This document shows, in pieces, positions 42,711 to 55,921 of a DNA stretch of 64,000 nucleotides (its first letter is position 1; the number at the start of each line of letters is the position of its first letter). The DNA is from Streptomyces flaveolus. GTDB lineage: Bacteria; Actinomycetota; Actinomycetes; Streptomycetales; Streptomycetaceae. A program made the translations under genes and the position numbers. The DNA lies in assembly GCF_014648815.1 (NCBI RefSeq), contig NZ_BMRV01000001.1, positions 310,001 to 374,000 of the forward strand. The letters run 5' to 3'. The notes below the pieces were generated by a model. The model ran no database searches. It was given only the letters and a program-made list of their open reading frames with translations, and was not told where the DNA came from.

Positions 42711-43715
42711 ATGACAGTCGCCATCGACCGCGCGACCGGCAAGCGCCGCGGTGACCGCACCCCGCGGCCCGGCCTCGGCCGGCGTGTGAAAGACGGATAC
42801 CAGAAGCACTGGTACGCCTACGCGATGATCGCGCCGGTGGCCGTCGTGCTCGGCGTCCTCGTGCTGTACCCGCTGGTGTACGGCCTCTATCTCACGCTCA
42901 CCGACGCCAACAGCCTCAACTCCGCGCGCACCATCGGTGTCAACCACATCGACGCCACCTACAAGTTCATCGGCCTGGACAACTACGCCGACATCCTGTG
43001 GGGGCCGACGTCGTACGACCGGTTCTGGTCGCACTTCATCTGGACGATCGTGTGGACGGCGCTCTGTGTCGGCCTGCACTACTTCATCGGCCTGGGCCTC
43101 GCGCTGCTGCTCAACCAGAAGCTGCGCGGACGCACCTTCTACCGGCTGATCCTGGTCCTGCCGTGGGCGGTGCCGACCTTCGTCACCGTCTTCGGCTGGC
43201 GCTTCATGCTGGCCGACAGCGGCATCATCAACTCCGCCCTCGAGACACTGCACCTGCCGACGCCGCTGTGGCTCGAGGACGTCTTCTGGCAGCGGTTCGC
43301 CGCGATCATGGTCAACACCTGGTGCGGTGTGCCGTTCATGATGGTCTCGCTCCTCGGCGGCCTCCAGTCCATCGACGCCAGCCTGTACGAGGCGGCGGAG
43401 ATGGACGGCGCGGGCGCCTGGCAGCGGTTCCGCTACGTCACCCTGCCGGGGCTCAGGTCCGTCAGCTCCACCGTCGTGCTGCTCGGCATCATCTGGACGT
43501 TCAACCAGTTCGCCGTGATCTTCCTGCTCTTCGGCAACACGGCCCCCGACGCCCAGATCCTCGTCACCTGGGCGTACCAGCTCGGCTTCGGACAGCAGCC
43601 GCGCGACTTCGCGCAGTCCGCCGCATACGGCATCCTGCTGCTGGCCATCCTGATCGTCTTCACCTCCTTCTACCGCCGCTGGCTGAACCGCAATGAGCAG
43701 CAGCTCGCGAACTGA
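42711..43715 (+). CDS. malF: MalF, maltose ABC permease subunit
   Basis: A 334-residue inner-membrane protein with about six helices after a basic start (KRRGDRTPRPGLGRRVKDG). The EAA loop LYEAAEMDGAGAWQRFRYVTLPGL contacts the ATPase. It forms the channel with MalG. The ATG at 42711 follows GAAGGTGTC. The long first periplasmic loop of enteric MalF is absent, as normal for Gram-positives. Confidence 0.95.
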   Translation: MTVAIDRATGKRRGDRTPRPGLGRRVKDGYQKHWYAYAMIAPVAVVLGVLVLYPLVYGLYLTLTDANSLNSARTIGVNHIDATYKFIGLDNYADILWGPTSYDRFWSHFIWTIVWTALCVGLHYFIGLGLALLLNQKLRGRTFYRLILVLPWAVPTFVTVFGWRFMLADSGIINSALETLHLPTPLWLEDVFWQRFAAIMVNTWCGVPFMMVSLLGGLQSIDASLYEAAEMDGAGAWQRFRYVTLPGLRSVSSTVVLLGIIWTFNQFAVIFLLFGNTAPDAQILVTWAYQLGFGQQPRDFAQSAAYGILLLAILIVFTSFYRRWLNRNEQQLAN

Positions 43716-43728
43716 GGCAGGAGCCGCC

Positions 43729-44637
43729 ATGAGTACCACCACCGTGCCGACCGAGGCTCCGGCCGAGAAGGCCACCGCCTCCGCCGCCCCCGCACGCCGG
43801 GTGCCCCGGGGTGAACGCAGCCGCGTCTCGTCCCTCGCCTCCCACGGCATCCTGATCGTCGCGAGCCTCGTCGCGCTCTTCCCGATCGCCTGGCTGGTCT
43901 ACCTGTCCCTCGGTCCGGACAAGGACGACTACCTGCACCCCGGGGGCATCTGGTCGAAGATGACCTTCGACAACTACGCCTTCGTGCTCCAGCACACCGC
44001 CTTCTTCGACTGGCTGAAGAGCTCGCTGATCGTCTCGCTGGGCACCACGGTCATCGGCGTCATGGTCGCCGCCACCACCGGCTACGCGGTCTCGCGGATG
44101 CGCTTCCCGGGCTACCGGAAGCTGATGTGGGTCCTGCTGGTCACGCAGATGTTCCCCATCGCGGTGCTGATCGTGCCGATGTACCAGATCCTGTCCGAGC
44201 TCCAGCTCATCGACAACTACTTCGGTCTGATCCTCGTCTACTGCTCGACCGCGGTGCCCTACTGCGCCTGGCTGCTCAAGGGCTACTTCGACACCATTCC
44301 GTTCGAGATCGACGAGGCCGGCCGGGTCGACGGGCTGAACCCCTTCGGCACCTTCTTCCGGCTGATCCTCCCGCTCGCCAAGCCGGGTCTCGCGGTCGCC
44401 GGTTTCTACAGCTTCATCACGGCCTTCGGCGAGGTCGCCTTCGCCTCGACGTTCATGCTGAGCGACTCGAAGTACACCTTCGCCGTCGGTCTGCAGAGCT
44501 TCGTCAGCGAGCACGACGCGCAGCGCAACCTGATGGCGGCCACCGCCGTGCTCGTCGCGATACCCGTCTCCGCGTTCTTCTACCTGGTGCAGAAGAACCT
44601 GGTGACCGGCCTCACCGCCGGCGGCACGAAGGGCTGA
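43729..44637 (+). CDS. malG: MalG, maltose ABC permease subunit
   Basis: A 302-residue six-helix permease. The EAA motif FEIDEAGRVDGLNPFGTFFRLILPL (about residues 195-219) and the RMRFPGYRKL loop mark the MalG group. The ATG at 43729 follows GGCAGGAGCC; the longer frame overlaps malF needlessly. Thirteen bases separate it from malF, so they are one operon. Confidence 0.95.
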   Translation: MSTTTVPTEAPAEKATASAAPARRVPRGERSRVSSLASHGILIVASLVALFPIAWLVYLSLGPDKDDYLHPGGIWSKMTFDNYAFVLQHTAFFDWLKSSLIVSLGTTVIGVMVAATTGYAVSRMRFPGYRKLMWVLLVTQMFPIAVLIVPMYQILSELQLIDNYFGLILVYCSTAVPYCAWLLKGYFDTIPFEIDEAGRVDGLNPFGTFFRLILPLAKPGLAVAGFYSFITAFGEVAFASTFMLSDSKYTFAVGLQSFVSEHDAQRNLMAATAVLVAIPVSAFFYLVQKNLVTGLTAGGTKG

Positions 44638-44654
44638 CGCCCGCCCCACCGACT

Positions 44655-44717
44655 CCCGCGCCTCACCGCGCGGGTGGCGGCCGCGGTGCCCATCCGACCC
44701 CGCCGGCACCGCGGCCG
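44655..44717 (+). promoter_or_regulatory. Two hairpins in the malG-aglA gap
   Basis: CCCGCGC/GCGCGGG (44655-44674) is followed by a 13-bp perfect stem CGGCCGCGGTGCC/GGCACCGCGGCCG (44678-44717, loop 14). They may stop part of the mal transcript before aglA or stabilise its end. No separate aglA promoter is obvious in the 150-base gap. Confidence 0.55.
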
Positions 44718-44787
44718 TCTCGTCCCCCGTCGCCGGACACCACCACGCATCCATGACCCGAACCGCCCCGTTACGTACAAGGACGCC

Positions 44788-46470
44788 ATGAGCCAGCAGC
44801 CTTCCGCCGCACCGGCCCCCACCTCTGCCACCGCCACCGCCACGCGGCGCCGCGACTGGTGGCGCGACGCGGTCATCTACCAGGTGTACCCGCGCAGCTT
44901 CGCCGACAGCAACGGCGACGGCATGGGCGACCTGGAGGGTGTCCGCACCCGCCTGCCGTACCTGCGCGACCTGGGCGTGGACGCCGTGTGGCTCAGCCCC
45001 TTCTACGCCTCCCCGCAGGCCGACGCCGGTTACGACGTCGCCGACTACCGGGCAGTCGACCCCATGTTCGGCACCCTCCTGGACGCGGACGCGCTGATCC
45101 GCGACGCCCACGGGCTGGGCCTGCGCATCATCGTCGACCTGGTCCCGAACCACTCCTCCGACCAGCACGAGTGGTTCAAGCGCGCCCTCGCCGAGGGCCC
45201 CGGCTCCCCGTCCCGCGACCGCTACCACTTCCGCCCCGGCAAGGGCGTCAGCGGCGAGCTGCCGCCCAACGACTGGGAGTCCATCTTCGGCGGCCCCGCC
45301 TGGACCCGGGTCACCGAGCCCGACGGCACGCCGGGGGAGTGGTACCTGCATCTGTTCGCCCCCGAGCAGCCCGACTTCAACTGGGAGCACCCGGCCGTCG
45401 GCGACGAGTTCCGCTCCATCCTGCGCTTCTGGCTGGACATGGGCGTGGACGGCTTCCGTATCGACGTCGCCCACGGCATGGTGAAGGCGGAGGGGCTGCC
45501 CGACCTTGGATCGCACGAGCAGCTGAAGCTGCTGGGCAACGATGTCATGCCGTTCTTCGACCAGGACGGTGTGCACGACATCTACCGGCAGTGGCGGCTC
45601 ATCCTCGACGAGTACTCGGGTGAGCGCATCTTCGTCGCCGAGGCGTGGACCCCGACCGTCGAACGCACGGCGAACTACGTCCGCCCCGACGAGCTGCACC
45701 AGGCGTTCAACTTCCAGTACCTCGGCACCCACTGGGACGCCGAGGAGCTGCGCACGGTCATCGACCGCACCCTGGACGCCATGCGCCCCGTCGGCGCCCC
45801 GGCCACCTGGGTGCTGTCCAACCACGACGTCACCCGGCACGCCACCCGCTTCGCCAACCCGGCGGGCCTCGGCACCCAGATCCGTCTGGCCGGCGACCGT
45901 GAGCTGGGCCTGCGCAGGGCCCGCGCGGCCACCCTGCTGATGCTGGCGCTGCCCGGCTCGGCCTACGTCTACCAGGGCGAGGAGCTGGGCCTCCCGGACG
46001 TCGTCGACCTGCCCGACGAGGTGCGCCAGGACCCGGCGTACTTCCGCGGCGCCGGCCAGGACGGCTTCCGCGACGGCTGCCGGGTGCCGATCCCGTGGAC
46101 GCGTACGGGGTCGTCGTACGGCTTCGGCGACGGCGGCAGCTGGCTCCCGCAGCCCGCGAACTGGGGCGAGCTGAGCGTCGAGGCCCAGACCGGTGAGCCC
46201 GGCTCGACGCTGGAGCTGTACCGGACCGCGCTGGCCGTCCGCCGTGAGCAGGCCGACCTGGGTGCCGGCGACGCGGTGGAGTGGCTGCGGGCGCCCGAGG
46301 GCGTCCTCGCCTTCCGGCGCGGGGAGTTCGTGTGCGTGGCCAACACCACCGGCGAGTCGGTGGCGGTGCCCGCCCACGGCCGCGTGCTGCTGGCCAGCGG
46401 CGAGGTGACCGAGGCGAACGGCGAGGCGAAGGTGCCGGCCGACACCACCGTGTGGTGGACGACGGCCTGA
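44788..46470 (+). CDS. aglA: AglA, intracellular GH13 alpha-glucosidase
   Basis: A 560-residue family GH13 enzyme without a signal peptide, cleaving imported maltose and maltodextrins to glucose. Motifs: WWRDAVIYQVYPRSFADSNGDG start, DLVPNHSSDQHEWF, GFRIDVAHGM (nucleophile Asp near 225), FVAEAW (acid Glu near 284) and LSNHDVTRH near 346. Substrate-side residues around VAHGM are those of alpha-glucosidases of this group. The ATG at 44788 follows AAGGA. It belongs functionally to the mal cluster; a terminator lies after it. Confidence 0.95.
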   Translation: MSQQPSAAPAPTSATATATRRRDWWRDAVIYQVYPRSFADSNGDGMGDLEGVRTRLPYLRDLGVDAVWLSPFYASPQADAGYDVADYRAVDPMFGTLLDADALIRDAHGLGLRIIVDLVPNHSSDQHEWFKRALAEGPGSPSRDRYHFRPGKGVSGELPPNDWESIFGGPAWTRVTEPDGTPGEWYLHLFAPEQPDFNWEHPAVGDEFRSILRFWLDMGVDGFRIDVAHGMVKAEGLPDLGSHEQLKLLGNDVMPFFDQDGVHDIYRQWRLILDEYSGERIFVAEAWTPTVERTANYVRPDELHQAFNFQYLGTHWDAEELRTVIDRTLDAMRPVGAPATWVLSNHDVTRHATRFANPAGLGTQIRLAGDRELGLRRARAATLLMLALPGSAYVYQGEELGLPDVVDLPDEVRQDPAYFRGAGQDGFRDGCRVPIPWTRTGSSYGFGDGGSWLPQPANWGELSVEAQTGEPGSTLELYRTALAVRREQADLGAGDAVEWLRAPEGVLAFRRGEFVCVANTTGESVAVPAHGRVLLASGEVTEANGEAKVPADTTVWWTTA

Positions 46471-46519
46471 CGGCGCCGCCCGACGGAGGTCCGGCAAGAA
46501 TTTTCGTTCAATTGCCTAC

Positions 46520-46550
46520 GGCCCGCTGCCCTTTCGGGCGGCGGGCCTTT
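46520..46550 (+). terminator. Rho-independent-like terminator after aglA
   Basis: GGCCCGC...GCGGGCC with an inner GCCC/GGGC pair around TTTC is followed by TTT. It is a compact hairpin with a short T-run, rare in this genome, ending the mal operon. Confidence 0.7.
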
Positions 46551-46570
46551 AACATCTGCGTCACCGAAAT

Positions 46571-46591
46571 CTTGCTGAAGCTTTCAGCAAG
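46571..46591 (+). promoter_or_regulatory. MalR-like operator before the alpha-amylase gene
   Basis: CTTGC-N11-GCAAG, perfect over 8 bp per arm (CTTGCTGA/TCAGCAAG). The outer half-sites and spacing equal those of the malE operator. It is 28 bases upstream of the start codon, close to or inside the promoter. Confidence 0.6.
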
Positions 46592-46618
46592 AGCCTTCAA
46601 CGAAGAAGGAACCCCCAC

Positions 46619-47992
46619 ATGGCACGCAGAGCCCTCACGGGGGCCGTCGCTCTGGCGGCGGCCGCCCTTGTCATGAGCCCAACGAACGCGCAGGCCTCCC
46701 CGCCCGGCACCAAGGACGTCACCGCGGTCCTCTTCGAGTGGGACTTCGCCTCCGTGGCCAAGGAGTGCACCAGCACCCTCGGCCCCGCCGGGTACGGCTA
46801 CGTCCAGGTCTCCCCGCCCGCCGAGCACATACAGGGCGGGCAGTGGTGGACCTCGTACCAGCCCGTCAGCTACAAGATCGCCGGCCGGCTCGGTGACCGC
46901 ACCGCCTTCAAGAACATGGTGGACACCTGTCACGCCGCCGGGGTGAAGGTCGTCGCCGACGCCGTGGTCAACCACATGTCCGCGGGCAGCGGCACCGGCA
47001 CCGGCGGCTCGTCGTACACGAAGTACGGCTACCCCGGGCTGTACTCCTCGTACGACTTCGACGACTGCACCGCCCAGGTCACCAACTACCAGGACCGGTA
47101 CAACGTCCAGCACTGCGAGCTGGTCGGCCTCGCCGACCTGGACACCGGCGAGGAGTACGTCCGCGGGAAGATCGCCGGCTACCTCGACGACCTGCTCTCC
47201 CTCGGCGTCGACGGCTTCCGCGTCGACGGGGCCAAGCACATTCCCGCCGCCGACCTCGCGAACATCAAGTCCCGGCTGTCCAACCCGTCCGTGTACTGGA
47301 AGCAGGAGGTGATCCACGGCGCCGGCGAGGCCGTGCAGCCCACCGAGTACACCGGCAACGGCGACGTGCAGGAGTTCCGGTACGCGTACGACCTCAAGCG
47401 CGTCTTCAACAACGAGAACCTCGCCTACCTCAAGAACTACGGCGAGGGCTGGGGCTACATGAGCAGCGGCGTCTCCGGTGTCTTCGTCGACAACCACGAC
47501 ACCGAGCGCAACGGCTCCACGCTCAGCTACAAGGACAACGCCACCTACACCCTGGCCAACGTCTTCATGCTGGCCTGGCCCTACGGCGCCCCCGACGTCA
47601 ACTCCGGCTACGAGTGGTCCAGCACGGACGCCGGGCCCCCCAACGGCGGCCGGGTGAACGCCTGCTGGCAGGACGGCTGGAAGTGCCAGCACGCCTGGCC
47701 CGAGATCAAGTCGATGGTCGCCTTCCGCAACGCGACGCGCGGCCAGGCGGTCACGAACTGGTGGGACAACGGCAACGACGCCGTCGCCTTCGGGCGCGGC
47801 ACCAAGGGCTACGTCGCCATCAACCACGAGTCGGGCGCGTTGACCCGCACCTACCAGACCTCGCTGCCGGCCGGGACGTACTGCGACGTCCAGGGCAACA
47901 GGCCGGTGACCGTGAACGGCTCCGGCCAGTTCACGGCGACGCTGGGAGCCAACACCGCGCTCGCCCTGTACGCGGGCAGGTCCGGCTGCTGA
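46619..47992 (+). CDS. Secreted GH13 alpha-amylase without a starch-binding domain
   Basis: A 457-residue extracellular amylase with a Sec signal ([19 protein letters not shown] ... NAQA). [11 protein letters not shown] (nucleophile Asp near 202), GAGEAVQ (catalytic Glu near 236) and DNHDTERN (near 293) are the GH13 catalytic blocks; [12 protein letters not shown] is the first. It ends after the beta-domain, so it lacks the C-terminal CBM20 of larger Streptomyces amylases. GAAGAAGGA precedes the ATG. A MalR-like operator lies upstream, so it probably belongs to the maltose regulon. Confidence 0.95.
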   Translation: MARRALTGAVALAAAALVMSPTNAQASPPGTKDVTAVLFEWDFASVAKECTSTLGPAGYGYVQVSPPAEHIQGGQWWTSYQPVSYKIAGRLGDRTAFKNMVDTCHAAGVKVVADAVVNHMSAGSGTGTGGSSYTKYGYPGLYSSYDFDDCTAQVTNYQDRYNVQHCELVGLADLDTGEEYVRGKIAGYLDDLLSLGVDGFRVDGAKHIPAADLANIKSRLSNPSVYWKQEVIHGAGEAVQPTEYTGNGDVQEFRYAYDLKRVFNNENLAYLKNYGEGWGYMSSGVSGVFVDNHDTERNGSTLSYKDNATYTLANVFMLAWPYGAPDVNSGYEWSSTDAGPPNGGRVNACWQDGWKCQHAWPEIKSMVAFRNATRGQAVTNWWDNGNDAVAFGRGTKGYVAINHESGALTRTYQTSLPAGTYCDVQGNRPVTVNGSGQFTATLGANTALALYAGRSGC

Positions 47993-48027
47993 CCGGCTCC
48001 TGACCGCCTGCCGGACACGTGTCACGA

Positions 48028-48071
48028 GCAAGGGTCGTGAAATTCCTTTCCGTTACTTTCACGACCCTTGC
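48028..48071 (+). terminator. 15-bp hairpin between amylase and pullulanase genes
   Basis: GCAAGGGTCGTGAAA/TTTCACGACCCTTGC (48028-48042 with 48057-48071), loop 14. It could end the amylase message. Its arms carry GCAAG and CTTGC and its right arm enters the pullulanase -35, so it may equally be a regulatory palindrome. Confidence 0.5.
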
Positions 48072-48097
48072 CGCAAGACTTGCGTCGGCGCTACGGT
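48067..48097 (+). promoter_or_regulatory. Pullulanase promoter with MalR-like motifs
   Basis: CTTGC-C-GCAAG (48067-48077) and another CTTGC (48079-48083) surround a -35 TTGCCG (48068-48073). TACGGT (48092-48097) is the -10 at 18-bp spacing. The motif overlapping the -35 copies the malE arrangement. Confidence 0.55.
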
Positions 48098-48147
48098 CAC
48101 GCCGGGGTCGGACCCGATCGAGCCGTAATCGCAAGGAGTTCACACCG

Positions 48148-53574
<5,427 letters not shown>

Positions 53575-53624
53575 CGGGACGCTGCGGCTAGGGTGCTCCT
53601 GTCCGCCGTAGAAGAGGAGCACCC

Positions 53625-53978
53625 ATGCCGCAGATCACCATCGAGCGTTCCGGATCTCTCGACGACGTCGACTGGGAGGAGTTCGCGCTCGCCCTGCACC
53701 CGGTGGTCGTCGAGACGGCCGCCGCGCGGCTGGAGGCGTGCAAGACGCGGGTGCTGCGCAGCGAGGACGAGGCGGTCGGCGCCGAGAAGGAGCGGAACGC
53801 CATCGTGAACGTGTCGATCGCCCTGCTCGCCGGTCGGTCCGACGAGACGAAGGCGCAGCTCACCGAGGCCGTGGTGGAGCTGCTGCGCAAGCACGTCGAG
53901 CCCAGGGACGGGGTCACCCTGCACCTGTCGGCCGAGGTGCGCGACCTCGACCCGTCCTACCGCAAGGCCGAGGTCTGA
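53625..53978 (+). CDS. Tautomerase-superfamily protein (5-carboxymethyl-2-hydroxymuconate isomerase-like)
   Basis: A 117-residue protein beginning MPQITIERS, so processing leaves Pro1, the catalytic base of the tautomerase fold. The later segments NAIVNVSIALLAGRSDETKAQLTEAVVELL and TLHLSAEVRDLDPSYRK resemble CHMI. No aromatic-degradation genes are nearby, so the true substrate is unknown. GAGGAG precedes the ATG; TAGGGT at 53588 may be its -10. Confidence 0.8.
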   Translation: MPQITIERSGSLDDVDWEEFALALHPVVVETAAARLEACKTRVLRSEDEAVGAEKERNAIVNVSIALLAGRSDETKAQLTEAVVELLRKHVEPRDGVTLHLSAEVRDLDPSYRKAEV

Positions 53979-53979
53979 G

Positions 53980-54696
53980 CTACGACGCCAGCCGGATCAG
54001 CCGGCCGACCAGGTCCGTGAACGGTCCGTCGGCCGGCTCGTCCTCCAGGATGCCGCGCAGCAGGGCGCCCATCTCCTCGTCGTGGGCGGCGCTCACCGCC
54101 AGCAACGCGGCGAAGTCGTGCACGAGCTGGGCCTCCAGCTCGGCGCGCGGGATGCGCCGGCCGTCGAGCCAGATCAGGGCCGTCGACTCGGCGAGCGAGA
54201 TCCAGGAACGGACGACCAGTTCCAGGCGCGCGGGCGGGTCGGTGACGCCCAGGTGCGAAAGGATCTGGACATACGCGGCCTGCCGTACGGAGTCGACGAG
54301 CGCGTTCGCCGTGGACACCGTGGTCAGGGAGCAGGCCCCGCCCGCGGAGACCGCCGGGCCCCCGCGCATCAGGGCCGAGAAGCCGGGGCCGTGCTCGTCG
54401 ACGAAGTCGAAGTAGCGCCCCATCACCCGCAGCAGCCGCGCCCCGAGCGGTCCCTCCCGTGGTTCCGCGAACCGGGCCGCCAGATCGCTGGAGGCACGCT
54501 GCAACGCGGCCTCGTACAGGCTGAGTTTGCCGGGGAAGTAGTGGTAGACCAGCGGGCGCGAGATGCCTGCGGCCGACGCTATCTCGTCGATGGAGACCTC
54601 GTCGGGCGAGCGGCGGCTGAACAGATCGAGCGCGACGCCGATCAGCTGCTGCCGCCGCTCCTCAACGCCCATTCTGCGGCGTACCCCGGTAGTCAT
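53980..54696 (-). CDS. TetR-family regulator
   Basis: A 238-residue TetR protein with HTH VSIDEIASAAGISRPLVYHYFPGKLSLY (about 34-61) and a large helical effector domain. The ATG at 54696 lies six bases after TAAGGT (minus strand 54708-54703), a leaderless promoter. It follows the PDR-type oxidoreductase gene in the same direction and may control it through the palindromes at 55846-55901. Confidence 0.88.
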   Translation of the reverse strand: MTTGVRRRMGVEERRQQLIGVALDLFSRRSPDEVSIDEIASAAGISRPLVYHYFPGKLSLYEAALQRASSDLAARFAEPREGPLGARLLRVMGRYFDFVDEHGPGFSALMRGGPAVSAGGACSLTTVSTANALVDSVRQAAYVQILSHLGVTDPPARLELVVRSWISLAESTALIWLDGRRIPRAELEAQLVHDFAALLAVSAAHDEEMGALLRGILEDEPADGPFTDLVGRLIRLAS

Positions 54697-54762
54697 ACGA
54701 ACACCTTACCGATCGCATCCGGCCCTCGAACGGGCCGGACCGGGCATCGGTGTTCACCGGTC

Positions 54763-55833
54763 TCACAGATCCAGCACGAGCCGCGTACTCCTGGCCCGCG
54801 AGACGCAGATGAGCATCGAGTCGCCGCGCTCCGAGTCGGTCAGCAGCTCGTCCCGGTGATCGATCTCGCCCTCCAGCACCCGCTGTTGGCAGGTCCCGCA
54901 CCAGCCCTGCTCGCAGGAGTACGGCGTGTTCGGCAGCTCGGTGCGCACGGCGGCCAGCACGGACGAGCCGGCGGCCACGGTCAGGGTGCGCCCGGTGCGG
55001 TGCAGCTCGACCTCGAACTCCCCGTCGCCGCCCGCCGTCCTACGCGGCGCGAACCGCTCCAGGTGCGGGGCGGTGCCCTCCGGGAGCCGCTCCTCGACGG
55101 CCGCCATCAGTCCCTCCGGGCCGCAGCAGTAGACGGCCGCCCCGTCGGGGAGATCCGTGAGGAAGGCGTCCAGGTCCGGCAGCCCGCCCTCGTCCTCGGC
55201 GACCACGGTGACCCTCGACCGGCCCGCGTCCAGCTTCTCGACGTCCTCCAGGAACGGCATCGAGGCCCGCGTCCGCCCGCCGTACAGCAGCCGCCACTCG
55301 GTGCCCTCCGGCAGTGCCCGCAGCATCGGCAGGATCGGGGTGATGCCGATGCCGCCGGCGACGAAGACGTAGGCGGGGGCCTCGACCAGCGGGAAGCGGT
55401 TGCGGGGTCCGCGCACCTCCAGCTCCGTGCCCTCCTGCACCTGCTCGTGCACCTCGCGCGAGCCGCCCCGCCCGTCCTCGACCAGCCGCGTGGCGACGGT
55501 GTACGACGAGGTGTCCTCGGGATCTCCGCACAGGGAGTACTGCCGGACCAGCCCCGACGGCAGGACCAGGTCCACGTGGGCTCCCGGCTCCCAGCGCGGC
55601 AGGTCGTGCCCCTCCAGACGGATCCCGACCACCCCGTCGGCCAGGCGTTCGTGCGCGGTGACCAGCAGCTTCGGGCCGCGGCTCCCGGACCGCCCGGAGA
55701 CCGGCGCCCGGGCGGCGGCCGTCGTCCCCGGCGGCGAGGCCGGACTCCGGCCCCGTATCGCCCGCCGGACGACCAGCGCGGCGCCGGCCACCACCACCAG
55801 GGTCTTCAGCGTGGAGACATGCTTGTTGGACAT
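54763..55833 (-). CDS. Phthalate-dioxygenase-reductase-type flavin/2Fe-2S oxidoreductase with N-terminal anchor
   Basis: A 356-residue electron-transfer protein. Residues about 10-30 form a hydrophobic helix (TLKTLVVVAGAALVV) that probably ties it to the membrane. The FMN-binding barrel has RQYSLCGD, the NAD domain has VAGGIGITPILPMLRAL, and the C-terminal plant-type ferredoxin has CEQGWCGTCQQ with a last Cys in LICVSR. It passes electrons from NAD(P)H to an oxygenase, possibly a P450, not found here. The ATG at 55833 is six bases after TACATT (leaderless). Confidence 0.9.
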   Translation of the reverse strand: MSNKHVSTLKTLVVVAGAALVVRRAIRGRSPASPPGTTAAARAPVSGRSGSRGPKLLVTAHERLADGVVGIRLEGHDLPRWEPGAHVDLVLPSGLVRQYSLCGDPEDTSSYTVATRLVEDGRGGSREVHEQVQEGTELEVRGPRNRFPLVEAPAYVFVAGGIGITPILPMLRALPEGTEWRLLYGGRTRASMPFLEDVEKLDAGRSRVTVVAEDEGGLPDLDAFLTDLPDGAAVYCCGPEGLMAAVEERLPEGTAPHLERFAPRRTAGGDGEFEVELHRTGRTLTVAAGSSVLAAVRTELPNTPYSCEQGWCGTCQQRVLEGEIDHRDELLTDSERGDSMLICVSRARSTRLVLDL

Positions 55834-55845
55834 GACGTCAATGTA

Positions 55846-55901
55846 CTGACGAGTAGCCCCGTCAGGAACCCTTGTGCGGGCACTTGTTGACACTGGTGTC
55901 A
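55846..55901 (-). promoter_or_regulatory. Palindromes in the oxidoreductase promoter
   Basis: CTGACG-N8-CGTCAG (55846-55865) sits between the -10 (55845-55840) and the expected -35. TGACAC-TG-GTGTCA (55888-55901) lies further upstream. Both suit a dimeric repressor such as the TetR encoded downstream. Confidence 0.45.
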
Positions 55902-55921
55902 GCAAGCGTGGGCTCCGGTGG

